Of a stretch of 64,000 nt of DNA, positions 50,819 to 60,004 are shown piece after piece (the stretch's first letter is position 1; every line of letters begins with the position of its first letter). Source of the DNA: CAVWZH01 sp963765285 (lineage in GTDB: Bacteria > Acidobacteriota > Terriglobia > Terriglobales > Acidobacteriaceae); the NCBI GenBank assembly GCA_963765285.1, contig CAVXVR010000003.1, positions 1,178,001 to 1,242,000 of the forward strand. The letters run 5' to 3'. Made by a program: the position numbers and the translations under genes. The notes beneath the pieces were generated by a model. It did no database searches. It saw only the letters and a list, made by a program, of their open reading frames with translations, and had not been told where the DNA came from.

Positions 50819-53011
50819 ATGACAAAGAAAATCCTGGCAGCTATGGCCTTTGCCGGCTTGCTGCTGGTCGCTCCCAGTGTCTTTGCCACACCCTGTACCG
50901 CTGGCGCAACCTTGCAGTTTGTGGGTGTCGGCTCTTCCGCCCAGCAAAATACTCTGGCCTACGCTGCCAGCGACGCCCTCGGCGTCGGCTTCCACCTCTT
51001 CTCCGTGACCGGCAAGGACACCAACAGCAACAACACCACTCTCGTCCACGACTCGCGCCCCGGCGTCAACAGGGACGACAGCGCAACGACTTGGATCATG
51101 TGGGACGGCGGGACCACCTGCAACGTCTATGCATACTTCACGGAAGATTCCGCGGTAGGCGTGAAGGACTTTCTGGCCTACAGCAAGATCACGGTAGGCG
51201 GAAAAGCGTACTCGGTCCAGGCAGCTTATGGCGTACTGAATGCGGATGTGGAGGACAGCAACTTCTCCGGCACTGAGTGCAACACGGCTGGATTTACCTG
51301 CGCGACCGGTAAAGTCGGCGGCTTGCCTGACACCGACACCCAGGTCCCCGGTTCGGTGTTCCTGGCTCTTGCAGGCAGCGGCTCCATCCCGGCCAACCAG
51401 CCCCCCAATGCGCCAAAGCCTCATTGTGGCGTAAACCCCAATAAGACTCCCAGCGGCGTGTATTGCTACTTCAATGCCGCCGGAACCGACATTCGGCCCG
51501 AAGATGCGCTTTACGCGACCACGCGCGCACTAACCAACAAGAACGCCGCGCTCACCGGCCTTGGCTATAACAACGCCACCTGCGGCGGAGATAGCCTCAA
51601 CCCCGGGAAAATTGGCTGCGGGATTTTTGACTCGTTCGGCCAAGGCAAGACGTTTAACGTTCTCAGCTTCAAGTTGTCCGGGACCGACCCGATCGGCACC
51701 GGCACCATTCCCGCATGGACTGCGTTCAACGTTGGAGCTGCGCCCCAACTCGTGATCGTCAACCATGGGGACACCACGGCAGGGCAAGGCTTTGGCGATA
51801 CCGGCGTGAGCCCCTACACGTTCCACGACATCAATCGGCAGGTTTTGGCTGAAGTATTCCAGGGCCGGCTGCACTGCACCACTGATCTGCTGACCACCGG
51901 AACCGGTGTCGGCAAACCAATTCAGGCTGTAGTTCGCGAACCCCTTTCCGGAACCTATAACACCTTCGAGTTCACGGGGGTGCGGGTTCTCTATGGCAGC
52001 GGCAATCCCTTCACCAGCGCCCCTACCACTACAGCGGCCAAGAGCAACGCGGACAGCAGCCAAGAGGAAGGCAATGACCCCACGATTGGTCACGGCCTGT
52101 CCGGCTGCCCAGCCAATGGGAGCACGGTGCCCACCGCGAGTTGCGGTGACCCGCTTTACCAGCTGACTGGCAGCAACAACACGGGCGGCTGCGGCCAGGG
52201 CGTGAAGCTGCGCTCGATCGGCAGCGGCGAGGAAGTCGCGGCTACGGTCAACACTTACGGTGGAATCACCGACGGCATCGGCTACACGTTCTGGAGCTTC
52301 GGCAACCTGTCGCCCTTGGCGACCGGCTGCGGCAGCAGCACCAACCAGAACACCTATAACGGTGCCTGCAACTTCATCGGCCACTACCTCACGGTGGATG
52401 GAATTGATCCGCTGTACGCCACCCCCGGCGGAGCCAATGACAGCCCGGCCAACCCGGCCGGCGCCTATAACCCGCCACAGTGCAACTTCAAGGGACTGCC
52501 TTGCCTTGCGCTTCCATTCACGCACGTCAAAGACGGAACCTACCCGCTGTGGTCGGTGCTCCGCATCATGTCGTTCGCCAACGTCGGCAGCGGCAATGCA
52601 GCAACCTTGTTGACTCCTCCGGCAGTCATTAACATGATCGCCTTTGATCAGCAGGAAGTGGCGAACTCGTCCCGCAGAACGGGCGACTTCGTTCCCTTCC
52701 TGACTAACCTGGCCAACTCTGGGACGCTTGCGGCTCCGAGCTGGACCGGCGACCTGAATCTGTTTGTCTTCCGTTCGCACTACAAGGCGGCGGGGGATCC
52801 GAACAGTCCGCTCAACGGCCACAAGTCCTGCATCACTAGTGGCGTTGCAGACTTCACCAGCGTTGCGCTCGGCGGCGGTACCAGCACCAGCCCGGCCTGC
52901 CTGGTGGATAAAGGCAACGACATGGGCGGCGCGGTGCTCACCGTACAGTCCGATGTCGATTGGAACATCGACGCTGGCTCACCGGCAGAGCAATACAACC
53001 TGCGCCAGTAA
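50819..53011 (+). CDS. Large secreted protein, function unknown (substrate-binding-protein-like)
   Basis: The 730-residue protein has a signal peptide (MTKKILAAMAFAGLLLVAPS-VFA) and a preceding aaggaga. The mature part is Cys- and Gly-rich, with TWIMWDGGTTCNVYAYFTED, GTDIRPEDALYATTRALTNK, QGKTFNVLSFKLSGTDPIGT and YTFHDINRQVLAEVFQGRLH. The middle segment resembles PstS-like phosphate-binding proteins (IRPEDALYATTR), but I would not name it as such. Even numbers of Cys suggest disulfides outside the cell. It is followed by a strong terminator, so it is a single-gene transcript and is probably well expressed. Confidence 0.7.
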   Translation: MTKKILAAMAFAGLLLVAPSVFATPCTAGATLQFVGVGSSAQQNTLAYAASDALGVGFHLFSVTGKDTNSNNTTLVHDSRPGVNRDDSATTWIMWDGGTTCNVYAYFTEDSAVGVKDFLAYSKITVGGKAYSVQAAYGVLNADVEDSNFSGTECNTAGFTCATGKVGGLPDTDTQVPGSVFLALAGSGSIPANQPPNAPKPHCGVNPNKTPSGVYCYFNAAGTDIRPEDALYATTRALTNKNAALTGLGYNNATCGGDSLNPGKIGCGIFDSFGQGKTFNVLSFKLSGTDPIGTGTIPAWTAFNVGAAPQLVIVNHGDTTAGQGFGDTGVSPYTFHDINRQVLAEVFQGRLHCTTDLLTTGTGVGKPIQAVVREPLSGTYNTFEFTGVRVLYGSGNPFTSAPTTTAAKSNADSSQEEGNDPTIGHGLSGCPANGSTVPTASCGDPLYQLTGSNNTGGCGQGVKLRSIGSGEEVAATVNTYGGITDGIGYTFWSFGNLSPLATGCGSSTNQNTYNGACNFIGHYLTVDGIDPLYATPGGANDSPANPAGAYNPPQCNFKGLPCLALPFTHVKDGTYPLWSVLRIMSFANVGSGNAATLLTPPAVINMIAFDQQEVANSSRRTGDFVPFLTNLANSGTLAAPSWTGDLNLFVFRSHYKAAGDPNSPLNGHKSCITSGVADFTSVALGGGTSTSPACLVDKGNDMGGAVLTVQSDVDWNIDAGSPAEQYNLRQ

Positions 53012-53023
53012 GAACTGGAGCTA

Positions 53024-53080
53024 ACCTCGGCGGGGAAGAAGGAAGGGGCAAAACCCCTTCCTTCCCCGGCCGTTTTTTTA
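53024..53080 (+). terminator. Rho-independent terminator after the secreted protein
   Basis: ggaagggg (53041-53048), loop caaaa and ccccttcc (53054-53061) form the inner stem. ggggaa (53032-53037) pairs with ttcccc (53062-53067) across a three-base bulge. A run of seven T's follows at 53073-53079. Confidence 0.9.
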
Positions 53081-53107
53081 TAGAATTCCCGGCCCTGAGA
53101 GGACTTC

Positions 53108-54280
53108 ATGAAGTTCGCGAGAGCGGTTATGGGGGCGCAGAAGCTTGGGAGTGTGCTCCTGATGGTTAGCTTTTTGTTCTGTTGCCATGCGATTTCTGCA
53201 TTTGCGCAGTCTGCGGGGTCCCCATCCAAGGATTCTCAATCGGCCGTGTCGGCGCCGGTTGCACCACCCCTGGCCACGGCAGGCAATCCGGCGGCGACCC
53301 AACCCGCACATGCTGACGACAAGCCGATCTTCGATCCGGACCTTGATCCCGTGAGCGGGCTTCCCTGGTATGAAACGATTAACGAAGATTGGAGTTCGCT
53401 GGCGGTCGGCATAAGCCATCTGCATCCCGAAGAACCCCTGGTTGCGAACACCGAGGAGAAAGAACACTTCACCCGGACTCTGGTGGGGTTAAAGTGGCGG
53501 CCCGGCGACAGGCTGGACGTTTATGTGATCCTGCCCAAAGGCGTGAAGAATCCGCCTGCCGTGCTTTATCTCTACAACTTTGCGGACGATACCGAACGCT
53601 TCAGGAACGACGGCTGGTGTGAGCGTGTGACGGGCGGAGGAGTGGCTGCGATTGGATTTGTTTCCGCGCTCAGCGGCCATCGCTTTCATGACCGCCCCAT
53701 GAAACAGTGGTTCGTCAGCCAACTACAGGAATCGCTGGGAAGCACGGTTCATGATGTGAAATTCATCCTGGACTACCTGGCGACGCGCGGCGACATCGAC
53801 ATGAATCGCATCGGGATGTTCGGGCAAGGTTCAGGCGCAACCATCGCCCTGCTGGCCGCCGCCGCCGACCCCAGAATCAAGGCGGTCGACGCGCTTGATC
53901 CCTGGGGGGACTGGCCGGTGTGGCTGGCCAAGTCGCCGGTAGTGTCTTTGGATACTGCCGACTCGCATTTCACAAGTCCCGCGTTTCTAAAAAAGGTCGC
54001 GCCGCTCGATCCGGTTAAATGGCTGCCCCAATTGAAGACCCCCTACATCCGCTTGCAGCAGAATCTCGAAGATGAGGGGACGCCGCTACTGGCCAAGAAC
54101 AAGATCATGAAGGCGGCGCCCAAGCGTACCGAGGTCAACCGCTTCGATTCGACTCTGCAGTTTATGAGAGCAGAAGGCAGAGGCAGGCTGTTTGACTGGA
54201 TCAAGGAGGCCGTGTTCAAGCCGGTAAAGCCTCTTGCCGCCTCTGGTGTCTCGGTGGCGGAGAAACGTCCGATCCGCTGA
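53108..54280 (+). CDS. Secreted alpha/beta-hydrolase-fold protein
   Basis: A 390-residue protein with a signal peptide (LLMVSFLFCCHAISAFAQ) and a Pro/Ala-rich linker. The hydrolase core has VYVILPKGVKNPPAVLYLYN, DVKFILDYLATRGDIDMNRI, GMFGQGSGATIALLAAAADP (nucleophile elbow, Ser in QGSGA) and KAVDALDPWGDWPVWLAKSP. The GxSxG form is imperfect (Q-G-S-G-A), which lowers certainty about activity. Related bacterial proteins are annotated as esterases or acetyl-xylan-type hydrolases. It begins after a terminator and precedes the lipoprotein genes on the same strand. Confidence 0.75.
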   Translation: MKFARAVMGAQKLGSVLLMVSFLFCCHAISAFAQSAGSPSKDSQSAVSAPVAPPLATAGNPAATQPAHADDKPIFDPDLDPVSGLPWYETINEDWSSLAVGISHLHPEEPLVANTEEKEHFTRTLVGLKWRPGDRLDVYVILPKGVKNPPAVLYLYNFADDTERFRNDGWCERVTGGGVAAIGFVSALSGHRFHDRPMKQWFVSQLQESLGSTVHDVKFILDYLATRGDIDMNRIGMFGQGSGATIALLAAAADPRIKAVDALDPWGDWPVWLAKSPVVSLDTADSHFTSPAFLKKVAPLDPVKWLPQLKTPYIRLQQNLEDEGTPLLAKNKIMKAAPKRTEVNRFDSTLQFMRAEGRGRLFDWIKEAVFKPVKPLAASGVSVAEKRPIR

Positions 54281-54295
54281 GAAGACCGCCGTACA

Positions 54296-56848
54296 GTGCC
54301 TATTCCTCTAACGGGAGTTTCCAAATTGAAAGCGCAAGAAAAAGAAAGGAGCCGTGTGGTTACCAGTGCCCTTGGCCGGTTCTGTCCGGTTTCGATTCTC
54401 GCGCTTGGTTGCCTTCTCTCACTGGGCTGCGGTAGTTCGACCAGCAACGGAGGTGGCTCGCAGGGCGGTTCGCTTGCTGTAAACTTCACGTCTCCCAGCA
54501 CCGCGCCGGCCATTGATCAGGGCCAGTCGGTCACCATCAAGGTCACGGTCAGCAATGATGCTGCGGGGAAAGGTGTGACGTGGAGCTTGCGCAGCGGCGC
54601 TGGCAAGGGGCCAGGAACGCTGAGCAATGAAACCTCGAACGGCACGACCTTCGGCGTGACGTACGCGGCGCCAGCCACGGTCACGCATCAAGTGAACGTG
54701 ACAGTGGTGGCGCAGTCGGTCTCCGATCCGACAGTTTCGGCTAGCTTGGGAATCGTCATTTCGCCGCCCCCTCTAATTACCGGCGGCAACCCGGCTCCAA
54801 TCACCGCTTGCCCCGCCCCGGGATCCATCGTGATTCCTGGTGGTGCGACGGCTGGCGTGGGAATAGCCTATTTTGCAACCTTTGCCGGGAGCGGAGGAAC
54901 GCCTCCTTATAGCTGGAGCTTCGCTGCTCCTGGAGCGCTTGCCAACGGACTGGTGCTCCAGCCTCTTCCTCTCGGTCAGGCAAGCATTTCAGGCACGCCT
55001 CTATCGGCCGGTTGCCAGGCGCTTTCTCTTCAGCTCACGGACGCTGCCGGGGTTACCTCCCCCCCTTTTCCGTTTGCCCTGCTCACGGCTCCGGCTGCTC
55101 TGAACGCGCAGATCCCAAGTCTTCCCACTGCCCTGATCACGTCAACCTCGCCGCAGGTAGGTCTGCCATACGTCGCGGCCCTGCGTGCCAGCGGAGGAGT
55201 GGGCGCCTATTCCTGGACCGTGGCCTTCGGAACACCGCCTCCGGGACTGTCCTTAGACGGAACCGGGCTTTTGTCTGGGACGCCCTCACCCGACGGCTTG
55301 TTCGTCAATGGCGGGTTAGGTAACTACTCATTCAGCGCCATCGTCAGCGACAGTCAGACGCCCTATCCCGCCACGAAAGTCGCGACCATGGGGGTCACGG
55401 TAAACACGATCGACGAGACGTGCCACAGCGGTTTAGAGAGCAATCTGAAAAGCCAGGGGTCCTACGCCTTCTCCCTTCGCGGCTTCGACAAAGACGGTCC
55501 GGTGGCGATCGCCGGAAGTTTCACGGTAGACGGTGCCGGGAACATCACCGGAGGTGTGGAAGACGTAAACCGCACGCGGGGTGCCGAGACCAATATAAGC
55601 ATAGAGGCGACAGGGAGTTCCTACCAGGTCGGCAGTGACAATCGCGGTTGCGTTACGCTCGCCACCTCGCACACCACGACAACTTTCCGCATCGGCCTGA
55701 GTGGATGCTCAACCAGTCTGAATTTGCAGGCGGGCGGGTGTTTGCCCGACTCCAACAGTAATCCCGGCTATTTCACCACCGGACACCTGATCGAATTCGA
55801 TGACGCCAGCGGATCGGGCACCTCGGGCTCCGGAATCATCCGCCTGCAGGACTCCTCCGCATTTGCCGGAGGATTGAACGGAGTGTACGCGTTGGGATTG
55901 GACGGTTGGGATTCCGATGGAGGCCGCTATGCCTTGGCGGGATCAACCAGCGCCAGTGGAGGGAGCCTAAGCTCGATTGCGGCCGACACCAATGATGCGG
56001 GAACGGTCGCCACGCTGACTGGCGGCAGCGGCACTTACAACGTGGATCCCAGCGGCCGAGGCACAGCGACCTTGACCGTGGGCTCAACTACCATCGACCT
56101 CGCCCTTTATATGGTGAGCAAAGGTGAAGCCATATTGGTGTCGACCGACACGCCAAGCGCGGCACATCCCATTGTGAGCGGCCGGGCAATCGGTACGAAG
56201 GCGCCGTTCTCGCCAAAGTCGCTGCCTAACAGCTACATCTTGCATATGGCCGGTGTGGCCGGAGGTGTGCCGGATCCAAACCTCGGATTGTTGACCTTCG
56301 ACGGGATAGGCGCCTTCAGCGGAACGGTGTTTGAAAATCGAGGCGGCACGCTGGGCACGTCGGCGGTATCCGGAGCCTATTTCGTGTCTGGAACCACGGG
56401 ACGAGTAGAGCTTTCCGCGCCACTCCTTACCCAGAACCTGGGCCCTCACCCGTTTGTGGCTTATATAGTCCCGACCACCAGTGGCATCGCCGGATTTGTG
56501 GTCGGTACAGATGCATCGGCGCAGGCCGGCGCTCTGGAATTTCTGGCGTTGAATCCGCCGGCGGCGAATTTCTCCGCCGCCAACGTAGTTGGACGATATT
56601 CCTTTGGGACGGAAGAACCGCTCGACCCGGCAACTTCGAACTTGACGGGCGTGGTGCGGGCTTCAGGGGCCGGAGTGCAGGGCGGATTCTGGGATATATC
56701 CTCTTCGGTTTCCAATGGGCTGACTCCCAATCAAGGCTTCGGCGGCTCGTACGCGGTGAGTGGAAACGGCAGCGGGAACTTCGGCGGAGAAACGGTTTCG
56801 GTAACGAACGGCAAGATGCTCTATTCTACATTGACGAGTCCCCGTTGA
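54296..56848 (+). CDS. Large lipoprotein with Ig-like domains
   Basis: The 850-residue protein has a lipobox signal (ILALGCLLSLGCGSS). An Ig-like/big-domain part includes LAVNFTSPSTAPAIDQGQSV and TIKVTVSNDAAGKGVTWSLR. Repeats of the putative Ig type follow (GTPPYSWSFAAPGALANGLV, GLSLDGTGLLSGTPSPDGLF), then a long beta-rich C-terminal part. It would sit on the outer membrane or cell surface and may bind or display polymers. The start is GTG 54296, just after the hydrolase gene stop. Confidence 0.75.
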   Translation: MPIPLTGVSKLKAQEKERSRVVTSALGRFCPVSILALGCLLSLGCGSSTSNGGGSQGGSLAVNFTSPSTAPAIDQGQSVTIKVTVSNDAAGKGVTWSLRSGAGKGPGTLSNETSNGTTFGVTYAAPATVTHQVNVTVVAQSVSDPTVSASLGIVISPPPLITGGNPAPITACPAPGSIVIPGGATAGVGIAYFATFAGSGGTPPYSWSFAAPGALANGLVLQPLPLGQASISGTPLSAGCQALSLQLTDAAGVTSPPFPFALLTAPAALNAQIPSLPTALITSTSPQVGLPYVAALRASGGVGAYSWTVAFGTPPPGLSLDGTGLLSGTPSPDGLFVNGGLGNYSFSAIVSDSQTPYPATKVATMGVTVNTIDETCHSGLESNLKSQGSYAFSLRGFDKDGPVAIAGSFTVDGAGNITGGVEDVNRTRGAETNISIEATGSSYQVGSDNRGCVTLATSHTTTTFRIGLSGCSTSLNLQAGGCLPDSNSNPGYFTTGHLIEFDDASGSGTSGSGIIRLQDSSAFAGGLNGVYALGLDGWDSDGGRYALAGSTSASGGSLSSIAADTNDAGTVATLTGGSGTYNVDPSGRGTATLTVGSTTIDLALYMVSKGEAILVSTDTPSAAHPIVSGRAIGTKAPFSPKSLPNSYILHMAGVAGGVPDPNLGLLTFDGIGAFSGTVFENRGGTLGTSAVSGAYFVSGTTGRVELSAPLLTQNLGPHPFVAYIVPTTSGIAGFVVGTDASAQAGALEFLALNPPAANFSAANVVGRYSFGTEEPLDPATSNLTGVVRASGAGVQGGFWDISSSVSNGLTPNQGFGGSYAVSGNGSGNFGGETVSVTNGKMLYSTLTSPR

Positions 56849-56879
56849 ACAAACATCCCTCGATTACGGTCGTGGAGCG

Positions 56880-57758
56880 ATGATGGAGTCGGCCATCACA
56901 ACGAAGTCAGTTTTAGTGGCCAGCCTGCTGCTGGTCATGCTGGCCGCGGGCTGCGGTGGCGGGAAGGATTTTTCTGCCACAGCCATCCCCAAGATCGCCG
57001 GTTCCTGGGAATTTGTCGCCGTCTCTACGCAGACTCCGGGGGTTCAAACCGGTCTCGATGCCAACCTGCAGCAAGGGCAGACGTTCGTGACCGGTGCGGT
57101 GCAGGAAACCGGACAACTCTCAGCCGTCGGCATTCCGCAGATTCTGCTGGTGGGCCGGGACCAGGATTCCACAGGAAACCTAGTAGGTGTCAGCTTCGCC
57201 GGGTTTTGTGGCGGCAGCAGCAGCGGCAGCTTAAGCGGCACGCTGGACCCAAACTATAATCTGAATCTGACTTACACCGACGGAGTCAACGCCTTCAGCA
57301 TTACCGCGATTTTGAGCTCCGACGCGCAGAGTATGCTGGGTACCTACACTTCTCAGCCCGGCAGCGCATGCGTTGACAGCGGAACCATTTCGGGGAAACT
57401 GGTCCCCAAGCTAAGCGGCACGTATCTGGGACAGCTGGCGATGCCTGACGGCAGCACCGACAACGTCAGCGCCACGCTAAGCGAGAGCTCCCCCTCGAAG
57501 TTCAGCGCGAACCTTATTGTCAGTGGCCCCAGCAACACCTCATTGTCGCTAACTGGAGTGGTGACGGGCAATGCATTCTCAGCCCAGGGGATCTTCGAGT
57601 CCCAATCAGTAGCCTACTATGGATACTTCTATCAGACCGTCATCCAGGACGGGATCAACCAGGGTCTCGTACAAAGCTCCATTTATCTGGTGGACGCGAC
57701 CGACCCCAACAACCTTGTTCCCGCCGGCACACTGAGCGTCCCGATTCCGCCGCCATAA
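56880..57758 (+). CDS. Beta-rich lipoprotein, function unknown
   Basis: The 292-residue protein has a lipobox signal (LVASLLLVMLAAGCGGGKDF). It has repeated beta strands, for example GSWEFVAVSTQTPGVQTGLD and LSGTYLGQLAMPDGSTDNVS. The C-terminal half repeats the kind of sequence seen in the previous lipoprotein (ATLSESSPSKFSANLIVSG). ATG 56880 lies 31 bases after the upstream stop, so both are one operon. I do not recognise a named family. Confidence 0.65.
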   Translation: MMESAITTKSVLVASLLLVMLAAGCGGGKDFSATAIPKIAGSWEFVAVSTQTPGVQTGLDANLQQGQTFVTGAVQETGQLSAVGIPQILLVGRDQDSTGNLVGVSFAGFCGGSSSGSLSGTLDPNYNLNLTYTDGVNAFSITAILSSDAQSMLGTYTSQPGSACVDSGTISGKLVPKLSGTYLGQLAMPDGSTDNVSATLSESSPSKFSANLIVSGPSNTSLSLTGVVTGNAFSAQGIFESQSVAYYGYFYQTVIQDGINQGLVQSSIYLVDATDPNNLVPAGTLSVPIPPP

Positions 57759-57800
57759 ACCCTCCAGAAGTATTGACCTATCCTGAATACGCCCGACCTC

Positions 57801-57842
57801 GAAAAACCCTCACCCCCGCCGCGAAATCCGACAGGGGTGAGG
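57801..57842 (-). terminator. Rho-independent terminator of the porin gene
   Basis: On the minus strand, cctcacccc and ggggtgagg (57834-57842 and 57808-57816) form a perfect 9-bp stem followed by a T-run of five (a-run 57802-57806 on the plus strand). It lies 11 bases past the porin stop. Confidence 0.75.
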
Positions 57843-57852
57843 ATCGCACACG

Positions 57853-59697
57853 CTACGGCAAGTAGTAGCGGAACGAAGTGAGGAAGAGGTTATCCACTCC
57901 GTGCGGATCGTTGGGAATTCCCTGCGAGGGGACGCCGACGCCCGACCAGGTATTGCGAGTGACATAGGAGTATTGCGGGCCGAACTGCACCCGGCCCTTG
58001 GGACCGTTGTACAAACGGAACCAGAACCCCACCGTTCCCTCGATCACGGCACGAGTATCGCCCGTACAGGTTGAACCCAACGATCCCGGCGTGAAGCCGT
58101 TGGTCGTCGTGCCCGGCAGGGGCTCGGTGGTGCAGGTAGTGTTGGAGAACAGGGGCGATCCGTAGCCCACCGGTTTGCCCGAGATAGGATCGACATCCCA
58201 ACTGCGGCTGGCGTACTCGCCGCCGGCGTTGAAATAGACGTCCACCTTCGGACCGTGCCACTCGACCGTGGCCAGACCCTGGTAACTGCGCAGCAGCGAG
58301 GGCACTCCATTGGAACGGACCGTGACATCCGGGAGACCCGCCGTACCGTAGCGGCCGATGCCGCTGCCGCCCAGAACGTGGCCTCCGACGTCCAGATGCT
58401 TCTGAAGGAACGACCAGCGCGCATTGCCGCCGACGCCTCCACCGACTTTGGAGGAATTGAAAGCCAGAGCGGCAGAGGGGGTGGTTATCCCGGAGCCAGC
58501 GGGACAAGAATTGCCGGAGGCGATTTCCGCGCAGGGGAAAACGCGATCACGGAAATCGGCGAAGATCCCGAAGATCTCGTAGTGCCCGAAACCCGGCTCA
58601 AAGACCGCTTTGGCCACAATGTCAGGTGAAGGGTTGAAGGAGTAGCTGCCGTTAAATGCGTTGTAGAGGCCGCCGGAGTTACCCAACGAACCGAAGAGCG
58701 CATTGTTCACGTTGTTATGGGCGGAGAAGGTGGCTTGGGGATTTTCCACCGAAGCCGCCAGCCAGAACTTGTTGCTGAAGTTCTTGGAAACCCGGAAGCC
58801 ATATTGCCGAGCCCAACTGAACCCCACCGTATATTGAGGATCGATGGTCATGGGGAGCGCCTCGGTGCGGTTGTCCACGCCTTTCTTGGTTTCCGTCACC
58901 AGGCTCCACATCTGGCCACCGGTCAAGCTCCAGCCATTCTCGAATGCCGCCTGGCCCCAGGCCTGCCTTTGCCGCAGAGAGTAGCTGTTGCTCTCGTTGT
59001 TGTTGGAAGTAACTGCCGCCGAAAGAAAGTCTGCCTCTACATATCCCGACAGCTTTACATTTCTCAGCTTGCCCTCCGCCAACATCGAAATGCGTGACTG
59101 ACGGCCGGACCCGTAGAACTCGGAGAGTTTGGTTTGCGAACTTCCGGGCAGCGGTACGGAGTTGAAGGGAGTGTTGATATCGGCCCCGAGCGCGTGATTG
59201 CGGTACACGGTCTCCGCCGCAAGGAAGCCGCCGGGCGTGATCGTAATCCCCTTGAAGTGAAGCGCCAGGGGACTCTCCATCTCAGAGTTGATGTTCTTTT
59301 GGGTTTCTTGCAGACTCAGGGCCGCGTTAGTGGCATTGGACTTCAGGTCGTCGACGTCGGTCTTTACCGCCGCGACCTCGGTTTGCTGCTGCGCGGCCGT
59401 CGAGTTGGCGGTTTCCGCCTTCTGCTGGGCCTGGGTGGCCGCGGTTTGAACCTGGTTGACTTGCTGCTGCAATTGCTGGAGTTGGGAGTCCCGGCTCTGC
59501 AGTTGCTGCATGAGCAGTTGAATCTGTTGTTGTTGGGCCTCGATGGCCTGCTGCAGTTCGGTGAGTTTGGTATTCACCGTGGCTGAACTGCTCTTCGTGG
59601 CTGGTTTCCTGGCGCTTGGCGATGCGCTGCTCTGAGCGTTGCCGCGGGCAGAGCAAAGCGACAGACCAGCGAGGATAACGACGATCACTTGCCTCAT
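57853..59697 (-). CDS. Outer-membrane porin with N-terminal coiled coil (DcaP-like)
   Basis: A 614-residue protein with a signal peptide (VIVVILAGLSLCSARGNAQ). A Gln-rich coiled coil (about 40-140; AIEAQQQQIQLLMQQLQSRD, QQQVNQVQTAATQAQQKAET) is followed by a beta-barrel part (GGFLAAETVYRNHALGADIN, QTKLSEFYGSGRQSRISMLA, FNAGGEYASRSWDVDPISG, TRNTWSGVGVPSQG) ending FRYYLP. The coiled coil would reach into the periplasm and the barrel lies in the outer membrane, like DcaP-type trimeric porins. It has its own terminator. The solute is unknown. Confidence 0.8.
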   Translation of the reverse strand: MRQVIVVILAGLSLCSARGNAQSSASPSARKPATKSSSATVNTKLTELQQAIEAQQQQIQLLMQQLQSRDSQLQQLQQQVNQVQTAATQAQQKAETANSTAAQQQTEVAAVKTDVDDLKSNATNAALSLQETQKNINSEMESPLALHFKGITITPGGFLAAETVYRNHALGADINTPFNSVPLPGSSQTKLSEFYGSGRQSRISMLAEGKLRNVKLSGYVEADFLSAAVTSNNNESNSYSLRQRQAWGQAAFENGWSLTGGQMWSLVTETKKGVDNRTEALPMTIDPQYTVGFSWARQYGFRVSKNFSNKFWLAASVENPQATFSAHNNVNNALFGSLGNSGGLYNAFNGSYSFNPSPDIVAKAVFEPGFGHYEIFGIFADFRDRVFPCAEIASGNSCPAGSGITTPSAALAFNSSKVGGGVGGNARWSFLQKHLDVGGHVLGGSGIGRYGTAGLPDVTVRSNGVPSLLRSYQGLATVEWHGPKVDVYFNAGGEYASRSWDVDPISGKPVGYGSPLFSNTTCTTEPLPGTTTNGFTPGSLGSTCTGDTRAVIEGTVGFWFRLYNGPKGRVQFGPQYSYVTRNTWSGVGVPSQGIPNDPHGVDNLFLTSFRYYLP

Positions 59698-60004
59698 GTG
59701 CGTATCTCCTGACTAAGTTGAGTTCCACATGGGGCTCCTCCTTATTCTTATGGTTTACCGGGATTAAGCTTTCTCGTTTCCGCGGGTGGGATGAGCCGCT
59801 GGATCGCGGCGCGGTTTTCCGTCTCCGTCCCCTGGCACACCCTGCGGATGTTGCTTGATTCGGCGATGCAGGGCTAGTCCTGCGCCGCTCTAGATCTGAT
59901 GATGCCTAAGTTTGATCCGCTTATGATAACCCGGAACCCGACAAGGCATAAAGGGCGGGATGGCCTAGTGTGCGGGTTTCCTGGCGGCGCAGTTAAAAAC
60001 CGTT
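59698..60004. other. Intergenic region upstream of the porin gene
   Basis: About 300 bases between the porin start and the stop of the diguanylate cyclase gene, both on the minus strand. No coding frame is convincing. It should carry the porin promoter. Confidence 0.5.

Noticed and set aside
51530..52822. 430-codon minus-strand frame opposite the secreted protein
   Set aside because: The plus-strand gene has a signal peptide, ribosome-binding site and terminator; the reverse frame has none.
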